DNA from: Antrihabitans stalactiti
GTDB lineage: Bacteria > Actinomycetota > Actinomycetes > Mycobacteriales > Mycobacteriaceae
Assembly: GCF_012932915.1 (NCBI RefSeq)
Contig: NZ_VCQU01000007.1
Location: forward strand, 186,001-250,000
Length of the DNA: 64,000 nucleotides
Direction: 5' to 3'
Part shown: positions 55,757 through 64,000 of the stretch, in pieces
How the letters are laid out: each line of letters opens with the position of its first letter
Numbering within the stretch: the stretch's first letter is position 1
Notes under the pieces: generated by a model
Seen by the model: the letters and a program-made list of their open reading frames with translations, nothing else
What the model was told of the DNA's origin: nothing
Databases searched by the model: none
Made by a program: the position numbers and the translations under genes

Positions 55757-56330
55757 GAGCCGGAGTACCGATCAGCGCGTTGCCACCGTCCTGCGGCCCG
55801 AAGTCCGACACGAGAAACGTTCCGTCCTTCTTGATCACCGAAACATTGAGAAGGATCGGCATCGTGGCGGGCTCGGGCTGCTGAATGTTCTGGACCTTCT
55901 GCGTGGCGAAGACCGTCACCTTGAACGAGCCGTCGTCACCGTTCTCCACGGCCTCGCGGACCGACTCCCCCGATGACACGACCTGCGCCTGAATGATGAC
56001 TTGGCGCACCACATCGGACACCGACTTCCACTTGGTCGCAAGTTGGTCGGCCGCACCCTCCTGCACGGCAGCAAGAAACGGATCGACGTTGTTGTAGTTG
56101 TAGGTCAGTGACCGCGTCACATAGCCCCGCGCGACCTCGATCGCTTTGCTCTTGTCTGCCGCGTCGGCCTGCAGGACGGCAAGCTGGTCGGCTTTGTCGC
56201 TCGCTGCCGAAAGCTTCACGCCCAGGACGCATGTGGCGGCAGCGCCCCCGATGGCCACTGCGGCCAAACCTGGAACGACGAAGCGCCGCCAGCGCGCTGT
56301 GGTCACTTCTGGATCATCGTCGGTTGTCAT
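55749..56330 (-). CDS. Mce-associated membrane protein
   Basis: A 193-residue protein with a short cytoplasmic N-terminus, one transmembrane helix (about 16-40) and an extracytoplasmic NTF2-like domain (YVTRSLTYNYNNVDPFLAAV, then VVRQVIIQAQVVSS). Mce-associated (Mas) proteins end most actinobacterial mce operons and stabilise the transporter. ATG at 56330, behind AGGAAAG, lies 34 bases after mceF. Confidence 0.88.
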   Translation of the reverse strand: MTTDDDPEVTTARWRRFVVPGLAAVAIGGAAATCVLGVKLSAASDKADQLAVLQADAADKSKAIEVARGYVTRSLTYNYNNVDPFLAAVQEGAADQLATKWKSVSDVVRQVIIQAQVVSSGESVREAVENGDDGSFKVTVFATQKVQNIQQPEPATMPILLNVSVIKKDGTFLVSDFGPQDGGNALIGTPAPK

Positions 56331-56364
56331 ATTCTTTCCTGCCTTCTCATCGACACTTGTTGGC

Positions 56365-57309
56365 TCACTTGGGAATCGAGACGGCAACTCGGGCCGGTCC
56401 GTCGGCGGGAAAGGCCCGCAACAGGATCTCCATCAGCGATCCCAGATCGAGCCGCAGCGGCCGAAGTTGCGCTGTCGCGGGCTTGACCACCGTCGCGATG
56501 AACGCGAGGTCGGGTGACAGGGTCGTGATGTATTCGTTCAGCTTGTCGACGACGTGGCCGATAGGTTCTTGCCAGACGCCGTCGCTGACGTCGGCGTACG
56601 GCTTCAGGGCCCGAAGGAAATGCAGCAGCTCCGGCGTGGCATTCACGATGTCGCTGGACAACTCGGTCAGCACGGGTCCGTAGCCTGCGACGTTCGCACC
56701 GAGAGTCTGGGCGTTGACGTAGATGCGAACGATCTCGTCGCGCTTGTCCTTCAGGGTCTGGGCGATCAACAGTCCCGCATTCGCGACATTGGCAATCTCG
56801 GGCCCCGCGTCTGCAATTCCCTGTGTCAGTGCGTCGACGATGCTCTGCAGCGCATCAGGTTTGATCTGCTCGGTCAGCGCGTTCACCTTCGACAGCACGT
56901 CGCTCACGGTCACCGTGCTCTTCACCTGACTCGACGGGATGACCGTGCCGTCTGTGACGAACGGCCCTGATGCGCTGACCGGCCTGAACTCGAGGTACTG
57001 CTCACCCGCCGCCGACAGATTCGCAATCCGTACTTCGCTGTCCAGCGGGATGTCGTAGGCGGCATCGAGTTTCAACGTGGCGGCGAGCCCGTGCTCGGTG
57101 ACCGCGATAGCGGCGACTTTGCCGACTTTCAGTCCCCGCAGCAAGACTTGCGACGTATCCATCAGACCGCCCGAGGTGGTGAGCTCGACGGTCACCTCGT
57201 TGTAGTCCTTGCGGGGGTCGATATCGAGAACGCCGACGGTCAGGTAGCCGACCTCGACCACCGTCGTGACCGCAAGCAGCGCAAGGGAAACCGACGCGGG
57301 AATCTTCAC
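56365..57309 (-). CDS. mceF: Mce family protein MceF
   Basis: A 314-residue protein with an N-terminal signal anchor (about 5-27), an MCE domain (VTVELTTSGGLMDTSQVLLRG, then GEQYLEFRP) and a helical tail. It forms part of the periplasm-spanning lipid-import channel. ATG overlaps the mceE stop. Confidence 0.93.
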   Translation of the reverse strand: MKIPASVSLALLAVTTVVEVGYLTVGVLDIDPRKDYNEVTVELTTSGGLMDTSQVLLRGLKVGKVAAIAVTEHGLAATLKLDAAYDIPLDSEVRIANLSAAGEQYLEFRPVSASGPFVTDGTVIPSSQVKSTVTVSDVLSKVNALTEQIKPDALQSIVDALTQGIADAGPEIANVANAGLLIAQTLKDKRDEIVRIYVNAQTLGANVAGYGPVLTELSSDIVNATPELLHFLRALKPYADVSDGVWQEPIGHVVDKLNEYITTLSPDLAFIATVVKPATAQLRPLRLDLGSLMEILLRAFPADGPARVAVSIPK

Positions 57310-58337
57310 CGAAGCATTCCGATCGATCGAAGCGTAGCGATGAGGTTGTCGACGTACTGAGTGCTGTCCTGGCGACCGTTACCGGGATCGATCCAGTGAA
57401 TGCGGACGTTCGGTGAACCGGCGTTCAGGAATGGGATCAGTCTGTCGCGAAACAGTCCGATCGCGCTGTCGACATTCTCTCGTACGGTGATGTCGGCCCG
57501 AGATACCGCCCGCAACAATGGAGTTGCCACCGAGATGATGTCGTGGAGGTCCCCCTCGATCGGGACGAGGAGGTCACCGACATGGCGGGTCAGGTACCCG
57601 ATATCGAGAATCAGGTCGACGATGTCGAGAGAGACCTCTGCCACCGCACCGAAACGCGCGGGCCCGTCAGCGAGGACGCGGTCGACGTCGGACCGGTTGG
57701 CGACCAACGTATTCGAGATCGTCGCAGCTGTGTCGAGTATGCGGTCGAGCGCGTCGGTGTTCGCGCTGAGATCGTGCAGCGCTGTTACTCCAGCTTTACG
57801 TATGCGCTCGAATTCGGCCGCATCAGGAAATGCCCGGTTCGCGGTATTCACAAGATCGGTCAGTGTGGCGAACGAACTTCCGGTCACCAGAGTCGAGAGA
57901 CTACGCAGAACATTCTCGACGTTGTTGGCCGGAATGGTCTGCCGCTCTGGAATGACATCGCCGTCGGCGAGGAATGGGCCTGGACTGTTCTTCGGCGGTT
58001 GCAAAGAGATGTAGATATCACCGAGGATCGTGGATTGTCGCAGCTCAGCCGTGGTGTCGACAGGCAGCTGAACCTGGCTCTGCAGGTCGATCGTTGCCAC
58101 CGCGAGCTGATTCTTCAATTCGACTCCGGTCAGCACGCCGACACCGACACCATCGACGACAACTTTGGCCTTCGCCGGCAGCTGAAGCACGCTGGCAAAT
58201 TCAATCGAGACCGAATACTTCTCCCCCGCAACATAAGTGCCGGGAATCGGGATGTCCGTCGGATCGGCGCTGCAACCGGCTACGAGTGCGACAGCTGCGA
58301 GTCCAACAATCGATCGAAGCCACACCGCCCGGTTCAT
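57306..58337 (-). CDS. mceE: Mce family lipoprotein MceE
   Basis: A 343-residue protein. The lipobox LVAGC gives a lipidated Cys22, the mark of the E position (LprK-like). The MCE domain follows (ISIEFASVLQLPAKAKVVV-like sequence, VSIEFASVLQLPAKAK), with the helical region NAVPxx-type NNVENVLRSLSTL. ATGA overlaps occur on both sides. Confidence 0.94.
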   Translation of the reverse strand: MNRAVWLRSIVGLAAVALVAGCSADPTDIPIPGTYVAGEKYSVSIEFASVLQLPAKAKVVVDGVGVGVLTGVELKNQLAVATIDLQSQVQLPVDTTAELRQSTILGDIYISLQPPKNSPGPFLADGDVIPERQTIPANNVENVLRSLSTLVTGSSFATLTDLVNTANRAFPDAAEFERIRKAGVTALHDLSANTDALDRILDTAATISNTLVANRSDVDRVLADGPARFGAVAEVSLDIVDLILDIGYLTRHVGDLLVPIEGDLHDIISVATPLLRAVSRADITVRENVDSAIGLFRDRLIPFLNAGSPNVRIHWIDPGNGRQDSTQYVDNLIATLRSIGMLR

Positions 58338-59356
58338 CGAGATCCTGCCGATCCGAGCAGGAGCGTGAAGAGGCTCGGTGCCCGGTAGGTCAGTTGCGCA
58401 GCACCGAGGCCGGGGTTGAGTAGGGCCGACAACCCACCCGTCACCTTGGGTAACTGATCGAGAATGTCTTTGATGTCGCCTGCGCGACTCAGAATCGCAT
58501 GGGTGATCGGCACTGCCTGGTCGAGCAGACCGAACACTTGGTTCTGATACTTCCGGAAGTTCCGGACAATGACGGGGAGAAAGTCGACCGCGATGTCGAC
58601 AGCTGTCGCGAATTCGCGGGCAAATCCCTCGACTGTTTTCATCGTCTCGGTGATGTTGTCGAGGGTCGTCTGGAAGTCGGCGAAGTTCGTCACGAACATA
58701 CTGGTCAGAGAATCGACGTTGTCGATCATTCGCCGCATCACCGAGTCGCGTGAAGCCGGGTCCCCGATCATCGCCGACGCTTGCTTGATCGCCTGATTGA
58801 TCTGCGGCCCGGTGCCTTCCAGCACTCGAGCGGCCGTGTCGACGGTCTCACCGAGAACCGCAGCGCTCGCGGAGTCGCCCATCGGCTCACCATGGCCGCC
58901 GAGCAGGTCCGACGCGAGCGTGTCGATCGCGTCGAACGCTTCGCTGATCCCTTTGGGCGTTCGGGTCCGCTCCAACGGAATACAGTGGGAAGTATCGTAT
59001 TTCGGTCCGTCGGTATATGCCTGCGTCAGCTCGAGCCGACGATCGGTGACTATAGAACTGGCGACGGTCACCGCGCCCACATCGGCGGGGACGGCGATGT
59101 CGGCGTCGATGTGGAAGTCGACGCGCATTCGGTCGCCGAGCGGGGTGATGGCATCCACCGCACCGATGTCGATCCCGAGAAGTGACACGTTGTTTCCGAC
59201 ATAGAGTCCGATCGTGTCGGACAGCTCGGCACACATCGCGACAGCCGGGGCCACGTGCCGGTAGGCAGCTCTACCTGCCACTACAGCGGCGATCGCAACA
59301 ATGACCACGACGATTGCCGCACCCACCGTCGTGATTACTCGCTTCGAGTTCGACAT
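58334..59356 (-). CDS. mceD: Mce family protein MceD
   Basis: A 340-residue protein with an N-terminal signal anchor (about 8-30), an MCE domain (CAELSDTIGLYVGNNVSLLG) and a long helical tail (FREFATAVDIAVDFLPVIV-like, EFATAVDIAVDFLPVIV). The ATG at 59356 was chosen; a GTG nine bases upstream is possible. It lies between mceC and mceE. Confidence 0.92.
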   Translation of the reverse strand: MSNSKRVITTVGAAIVVVIVAIAAVVAGRAAYRHVAPAVAMCAELSDTIGLYVGNNVSLLGIDIGAVDAITPLGDRMRVDFHIDADIAVPADVGAVTVASSIVTDRRLELTQAYTDGPKYDTSHCIPLERTRTPKGISEAFDAIDTLASDLLGGHGEPMGDSASAAVLGETVDTAARVLEGTGPQINQAIKQASAMIGDPASRDSVMRRMIDNVDSLTSMFVTNFADFQTTLDNITETMKTVEGFAREFATAVDIAVDFLPVIVRNFRKYQNQVFGLLDQAVPITHAILSRAGDIKDILDQLPKVTGGLSALLNPGLGAAQLTYRAPSLFTLLLGSAGSR

Positions 59357-59358
59357 CG

Positions 59359-60363
59359 CTAGCACCCCTTGCCCGGTGTCGGAATACAGAACGCAGGCCC
59401 TGGAATGACGGCGTGCGACTGGTCGATCGTCACACCGTTGCCGAGTCCTATTGCGTCGCTGAGCTTGTGAATGAATCCCTGCAATTGGGTGATCACCGAG
59501 TCGATCCCGGCTTGGTCGGCAACGAGCTTGTTGAACAGCTGCTCGACCTGGTCGACCGACGGTTCGATTCCCTCGGCGTAGGCCAGCACCGGCCGATGAA
59601 TGAAGGCGAACAGTCTGCGCAGCAGGTTGAAGACCTGGACTACTTCGACTCGGCGCTGCCCGAGCTCGACGGTCACGACACCGAGTTCTCGAAAGACCTG
59701 CGCCAATTGGGCTTTGTCGCTGTCGACGGCGGCCAGGTATTCGTCGGAGATGTCGAGACCCTTCTGGAGCTGGTCCGATCGTTTCGCAACGATGTCCGTC
59801 AACGACGTGGCGTTGTCGAGCAATTGCCGAATTGCGTCGGGCTGCCCACTGATCGCACGATTCACTTCGTCGACCGTCGCCCGCAGCGTCGCTGCGTCCA
59901 CCTGTTGGAGAACGGGCGTCCCCTTTTCGAGGACGTCGCCGATCTCGAAAGGTAGCGCAGTCCGCTCCGCGGGAATGTGCCGCTCACCCAGCGCTTCGTC
60001 GCCCGCGGTCGTCAATGCTATGTAGCGCCCGCCGATCGGGGTCAGCAACTTGATCTCGACGGCGGCCATGTCGCCAACGTGCACATCGTCATCCACGGCG
60101 AACTCGAGGTACACGCGATTGCCGTGTAAGGAGACCGAGGTGACCTTGCCGACCTTGATGCCTGCCACCCTGACCTCGTCACCGGCGCGTGCTCCACCCG
60201 ACGACCGGAGTTCGGCGGTGTAGCTGTGCTGCCCGAGCGGAAAGACGAAGAGTGCCGCCGCTGCGAGCAGGCCAACGACGCATGCGAACACACCGACGAC
60301 ACCGAGCAGTAACTGCGTTCGGTTCTGCGTGTGCTCGTCGCGCGACCGCCACCGCAGCTTCAT
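59359..60363 (-). CDS. mceC: Mce family protein MceC
   Basis: A 334-residue protein with a signal anchor (about 16-40), an MCE domain (YTAELRSSGGARAGDEVRVAG, then LTPIGGRYIALTT) and a helical tail ending in Cys residues (AFCIPTPGKGC). ATG at 60363 overlaps the mceB stop as ATGA. Confidence 0.93.
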   Translation of the reverse strand: MKLRWRSRDEHTQNRTQLLLGVVGVFACVVGLLAAAALFVFPLGQHSYTAELRSSGGARAGDEVRVAGIKVGKVTSVSLHGNRVYLEFAVDDDVHVGDMAAVEIKLLTPIGGRYIALTTAGDEALGERHIPAERTALPFEIGDVLEKGTPVLQQVDAATLRATVDEVNRAISGQPDAIRQLLDNATSLTDIVAKRSDQLQKGLDISDEYLAAVDSDKAQLAQVFRELGVVTVELGQRRVEVVQVFNLLRRLFAFIHRPVLAYAEGIEPSVDQVEQLFNKLVADQAGIDSVITQLQGFIHKLSDAIGLGNGVTIDQSHAVIPGPAFCIPTPGKGC

Positions 60364-61367
60364 CTGCACACCACCAGCCGCTGATTGCCGAGGACCACGT
60401 TTCCGATTCCTGGGACATCGACATTGCCTGCACTACAGGTGTATTGCGTGCCCGGTCCGCCAGCGGTAAGGCCCTGGTTCAGCGCAACGAGCAAGCCGGG
60501 CAACAAGGTCAACACATCCACGATCTGGCCCGTCTGCGGCAGTAGTCGGCGGAGCAAGCCATCGATCGGCAGATAGTTGTCGTCGTAAACGGCTTGCGCT
60601 TCTTCGAGGAGCGACATCCCAGGCACCAGCGCACGATTCGCTTGTTTCACCGCGTCGACGATTCCGCCGATTTGCGACGTGAACTTCGACAACACTCCCT
60701 CGAGTTGGTGGATCAAGTCGCCGACCTGTTGTGATTTCCCGCCGATTTGATCCGATATCGCACCGAGGTTGTCGATGAGCACGACGATCAGTCCCTCTCG
60801 GTCCTTGGCGAATGTGCTCAGCTTTTCGATGTCGGTGAGCGCGGGAGCAATGCCGGACGGGTCACCTTGGACGACTCGCAACATGTTCTGCGCGAACAAA
60901 TTCAGTGCCGACGGATCCAAAGTGTCGAACAGGGGCCCGAATCCGTTGAACAGTTTCGTCACGTCGAACGAGGCAGTCGTTCGATCGACGGGAATCTCGG
61001 TCCCCACTGCCACTACCGAGCCGAGCGGCGCGGGGTTTGCCAGCCCGACATAGCGCTGACCGACGAGGTCTTGGTACAGCACGGCCGCTCGAGTGTTGGA
61101 GTACACGGGCTGCGAATCGACGACCGTAAAGGTCACCTTGGCGTACGGGTCCTCGAGATCGATGGCGGTGACCTTGCCAACCGGAACGCCCGCAATTCGA
61201 ACGTCGTTTCCGACGAACAGACCGGACACATCCGAAAAGACGGCGCTGTAACTGTGCGCGGTCCCCTGCACGGGAGAACGCAGAGCGGTGACGATGACGT
61301 AGGTGCAACCCGCGATCACCAAGAGAAAGACACAGAAGCGGACCGCTGCGCCGCGCCACGCCGCCAT
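60360..61367 (-). CDS. mceB: Mce family protein MceB
   Basis: A 335-residue protein with a signal anchor (about 8-28), an MCE domain (YSAVFSDVSGLFVGNDVRIAG, then LYQDLVGQRYVGL) and a helical tail. The start shares a base with the mceA stop (TAATG). Confidence 0.94.
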   Translation of the reverse strand: MAAWRGAAVRFCVFLLVIAGCTYVIVTALRSPVQGTAHSYSAVFSDVSGLFVGNDVRIAGVPVGKVTAIDLEDPYAKVTFTVVDSQPVYSNTRAAVLYQDLVGQRYVGLANPAPLGSVVAVGTEIPVDRTTASFDVTKLFNGFGPLFDTLDPSALNLFAQNMLRVVQGDPSGIAPALTDIEKLSTFAKDREGLIVVLIDNLGAISDQIGGKSQQVGDLIHQLEGVLSKFTSQIGGIVDAVKQANRALVPGMSLLEEAQAVYDDNYLPIDGLLRRLLPQTGQIVDVLTLLPGLLVALNQGLTAGGPGTQYTCSAGNVDVPGIGNVVLGNQRLVVCR

Positions 61368-62395
61368 TACCGCGCTCCTGCCGGCAGCGAATCGAGCAAG
61401 TACGGCATGTCGGTGAGAATTATGTCCAATTGCAACTGCACGTTCCCATCGACAACAGGAAATGCGCCCTTGACTCGGTCGAGTAGCGTGCCGAGCTTGT
61501 TGTAGGTAGGCGCAATGGTCGCAGCGGAAGCAAATATTGGCACAGCAACGTCCAATGCTGCATCGATAACGGTGGCGAGGTTTGCGTTGTTCACGCTGAG
61601 CAAGTCGCCGACTTTCTTGACCAGTTCCTTGTCGAGACCGGAAATCGCGCGCCTGACCTTGTCCTTGGTTGCAGGATCGGCAAGATAGTCGGCGCTGTCC
61701 AAAATCCCCTGAACAAGAGCAATCGTCGGCTCCGTGACGTCCGACGCGCCATCGAGAACCGACGCTCCGGCCTGAATGAGGTCGGCGAGTGGCCGCTGCT
61801 GGTTGTCCGCGATCAACGATGCCGTATCGAAGAACGACGTCAGGATCGGACCGATTGCTTGGGCGTTCGAGGCGAGCGTATCGAGCAGCGCTCGTGCCGA
61901 GTCCGAGTCGAACAGTGCGGTGAGTTGGGAGGCACGCCTGAGCACTCCGGTGACGGTCGCGTTGGTGCTGTTCTCCCCGATGATCAGGGTCTTCCCCTCG
62001 CGCAGCGGCGCCCCGCCGCCGGTATTGACAAGCTCGATTGCCGTGCTCCCGAACACATTCGACGACGTGAACCTGGCCGAGACATTGTCGGTGAGCGCGC
62101 TCGCCTGATTGCGGTCGATCGCGAGATCCAGCAGCTGGTGCCCGTAGCCGAGTGTCTCGATCTTGGTGACTGTGCCGATGCCCAGGCCCCGAAACTTCAC
62201 CTCGGCACCGGCGGCGAGACCTTCGCCGAGTGTGGCGGCATCGATCTTCAATTCGAAGTCGTCTCGAAAGTAACCTTTCGAGTAGGAGAACAACAGGCCG
62301 GAGACCAACAGCAGTGCGACGGCGGCGACAGCTCCACGAATTCGAAGTGCGCGCGTACTCGCCGCTCGTCCGGATAGATCTTGGAATAGGGGCAT
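61367..62395 (-). CDS. mceA: Mce family protein MceA
   Basis: A 342-residue protein with a signal anchor (about 20-38), an MCE domain (AGAEVKFRGLGIGTVTKIE, then TSSNVFGSTAIEL) and a long helical tail. It is the first substrate-binding gene after the permeases, with a gap of three bases from yrbEB. Confidence 0.93.
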   Translation of the reverse strand: MPLFQDLSGRAASTRALRIRGAVAAVALLLVSGLLFSYSKGYFRDDFELKIDAATLGEGLAAGAEVKFRGLGIGTVTKIETLGYGHQLLDLAIDRNQASALTDNVSARFTSSNVFGSTAIELVNTGGGAPLREGKTLIIGENSTNATVTGVLRRASQLTALFDSDSARALLDTLASNAQAIGPILTSFFDTASLIADNQQRPLADLIQAGASVLDGASDVTEPTIALVQGILDSADYLADPATKDKVRRAISGLDKELVKKVGDLLSVNNANLATVIDAALDVAVPIFASAATIAPTYNKLGTLLDRVKGAFPVVDGNVQLQLDIILTDMPYLLDSLPAGAR

Positions 62396-62398
62396 CGC

Positions 62399-63256
62399 TT
62401 ATCCGGAAATCTTGATGCCGGAGTCGAAACCCCAGAAGATTATCGTGAGAATCATGTCGATGATGACAACAAGAATCAAACTCGCTCTGATTGCGCGTCC
62501 CGATGATCGACCCAAACCCTCCGGACCACCGGTCGTGTAAAAACCTTGGTACCCATGGACCAAGATAATCACGACAACGAAAATCGACGCCTTGACGACG
62601 GAAGCAACTACGTCCGTTGATCTAATGAAGGCATCGAAATAGTGGTAATAGGTTCCGGCCGATTGGCCGTGCAACACGTTCACGACGAATACGCACGATA
62701 GATAGCTGACGATGAGGGTCAGCAGATAGAGGGGAATGATGGTGATCAGTCCGGCGACGACGCGCGTCGTGACAACGAACGGAATCGGGTGAATCCCGCT
62801 CGCCTCCAGCGCATCGATCTCTTCCGATATGCGCATGGCGCCGATCTCAGCGGTCATTCGACAGCCGGCCTGCGCAGCGAATCCGATGGCCGCCACCATC
62901 GGTGCGAACTCGCGCGTGTTCGCGTATGCGGAGACGAAGCCGGTGAGCGGCCCCATCCCAACCATGTCGAGGGCGTTGAAACCCTCCACACCAATCGATC
63001 CACCGACCGCCACCCCGAGGAAGGCCAGCACAGCGACCGTGCCGCCGCCGACGATGATGGACCCGCTCCCCCACGTGATATCGGTCAAAGTCAGCATCAT
63101 CTGTCGGCGATAGTGCTTCAGCGTGTGCGGCACTGCGCGCAGCACCAAGTAGGCAAAAGTGAATTGATGACCGAGATTGTCGAACAGCGCTAAAGGCTTG
63201 GTGCCGATGTCGCGGACCCTTCGGATGGCCAAAGGATCATGTTCCGACGCAACCAT
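62399..63256 (-). CDS. yrbEB: MlaE/YrbE-type ABC permease B
   Basis: A 285-residue permease with about five helices and the MlaE coupling region AEIGAMRISEEIDALEASGI. With YrbEA it forms the membrane channel, powered by an MceG-type ATPase not present here. The ATG shares one base with the yrbEA stop (TGATG). Confidence 0.95.
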   Translation of the reverse strand: MVASEHDPLAIRRVRDIGTKPLALFDNLGHQFTFAYLVLRAVPHTLKHYRRQMMLTLTDITWGSGSIIVGGGTVAVLAFLGVAVGGSIGVEGFNALDMVGMGPLTGFVSAYANTREFAPMVAAIGFAAQAGCRMTAEIGAMRISEEIDALEASGIHPIPFVVTTRVVAGLITIIPLYLLTLIVSYLSCVFVVNVLHGQSAGTYYHYFDAFIRSTDVVASVVKASIFVVVIILVHGYQGFYTTGGPEGLGRSSGRAIRASLILVVIIDMILTIIFWGFDSGIKISG

Positions 63257-64000
63257 CAGCCGACCTTGGTCGGGAGGAACATCGAAACCAGTTGGGTCAA
63301 AACGAGGTTTACACCGAACGCGGCCACGACCCCGATGACGACCGACGCATTCACCGCGTCCGCAACGCCTTTCGGTCCGCCTTTGGCTTCCAACCCGCGC
63401 TGACAGGCCACGACGATGACGATGACCCCGAAGATCATCGACTTGGCGAGGGCCACATACAGATCGGTCAGGGACGCGAACGACGAGAAGGACGAGATAT
63501 AGCTGCCCGGCGTACCGCCCTGGAAGACGACGTTGATGAAGTAGCCCGCGGACAAACCCATGAAGATGATCAGCATGCAGAGCAGCGGTGCCAGGATGGC
63601 CATCGCCGCGAGCCTCGGCGCAACGAGCCTGCGGCTGGGATCGATTCCCATCGTGCGGAGCGCTTCGATTTCCTCACGGACGGTCCGCGCACCGAGATCT
63701 GCGGCGACCGCCGACCCGGCGGCGCCTCCCAGCAGCAATGCCGCCACGATCGGCGCTCCCTGCCGAATGACGCCGAGTCCGCCAGCTGCACCTGCGACCG
63801 AGGATGCCCCGACCTGCTGGGTGAGACTGCCGACCTGAACGGAGACGATGACGCCGAACGGGACTGACACGAGTACTGCCGGTATTGCCGTCACCGTGGC
63901 AATGAACCAGCACTGCACGACGGTCTCTCGCCACGGATGGCGTAGCCGAACGACGTCGACCACCAGGTAGCGAATCGAAGATGTGGCCAGTTGCAGTGAA
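63256..64000 (-). CDS. yrbEA: MlaE/YrbE-type ABC permease A (5' end outside window)
   Basis: At least 248 residues. The frame stays open to the window end (SLQLATSSIRYLVVDVV before the first internal GTG), so the start lies beyond 64000. It has the coupling motif ADLGARTVREEIEALRTMGID and about five helices. It is the first gene of the yrbE-mce operon in the usual order. Confidence 0.94.
   Translation of the reverse strand, partial: SLQLATSSIRYLVVDVVRLRHPWRETVVQCWFIATVTAIPAVLVSVPFGVIVSVQVGSLTQQVGASSVAGAAGGLGVIRQGAPIVAALLLGGAAGSAVAADLGARTVREEIEALRTMGIDPSRRLVAPRLAAMAILAPLLCMLIIFMGLSAGYFINVVFQGGTPGSYISSFSSFASLTDLYVALAKSMIFGVIVIVVACQRGLEAKGGPKGVADAVNASVVIGVVAAFGVNLVLTQLVSMFLPTKVG

Overview
The window is about 62-65% GC and looks like a chromosome segment from a Nocardiaceae actinobacterium, most likely Rhodococcus or a close relative. 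The assignment rests on gene content and order. One block matches the Mycobacterium tuberculosis Rv1822-Rv1837 region (pgsA, DUF881, sbp, DUF881, gcvH, garA, MerR, DUF151, MerR, gcvP, glcB). A second matches Rv3143-Rv3158 (receiver-like protein plus nuoA-N). There is also a WS/DGAT acyltransferase, several Baeyer-Villiger-type monooxygenases and a YrbE/Mce operon. These names come from reading the sequence and remembered synteny, not from a database search.

Layout. 1-5896: 3' part of glcB, a cupin protein, a membrane-anchored binding/VWA protein, and convergent gcvP, which is preceded by a tandem glycine riboswitch. 6193-12481: a leftward run of cell-division, metabolic-control and lipid genes, with dispersed hairpin repeats on both sides of the DUF151 gene. 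12567-18655: DUF2252, a small VbhA-like orphan, an SPFH protein, a pentapeptide-repeat protein, a LuxR regulator, and three small genes ending with a DUF417 membrane protein. 18719-22158: a MarR regulator, an NCS1 permease and a binding protein without a signal peptide. 22360-37556: the complete leftward 14-gene nuo (complex I) operon, in which most genes overlap by a few bases. 37725-43603: receiver-like protein, WS/DGAT, CBS protein and two tandem GGDEF-EAL proteins.

43679-55756 is the most unusual part. It holds three flavin monooxygenases related to type I BVMOs, an SDR, an HSL-type esterase, two SRPBCC proteins, an ABC1 kinase and three TetR regulators. These units are linked by a 16-bp palindromic operator of the form GACTGA-N4-TCAKTC, found four times. 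In two promoters the operator exactly fills the space between a TTGAC-R -35 box and a TTTAAT -10 box, and that -10 box lies six bases from the ATG, so the transcripts are probably leaderless. I read this as a regulon for oxidising an alcohol or ketone to an ester or lactone and then hydrolysing it. Its substrate is unknown, and the monooxygenases lack the histidine of the classical BVMO fingerprint. 55749-64000 is a leftward Mce lipid-import operon (yrbEA, cut by the window end, then yrbEB, mceA-F and an Mce-associated gene) that meets this region tail to tail.

No tRNA, rRNA, CRISPR array or intact insertion sequence was recognised, and no gene-free gap exceeds 300 bases.
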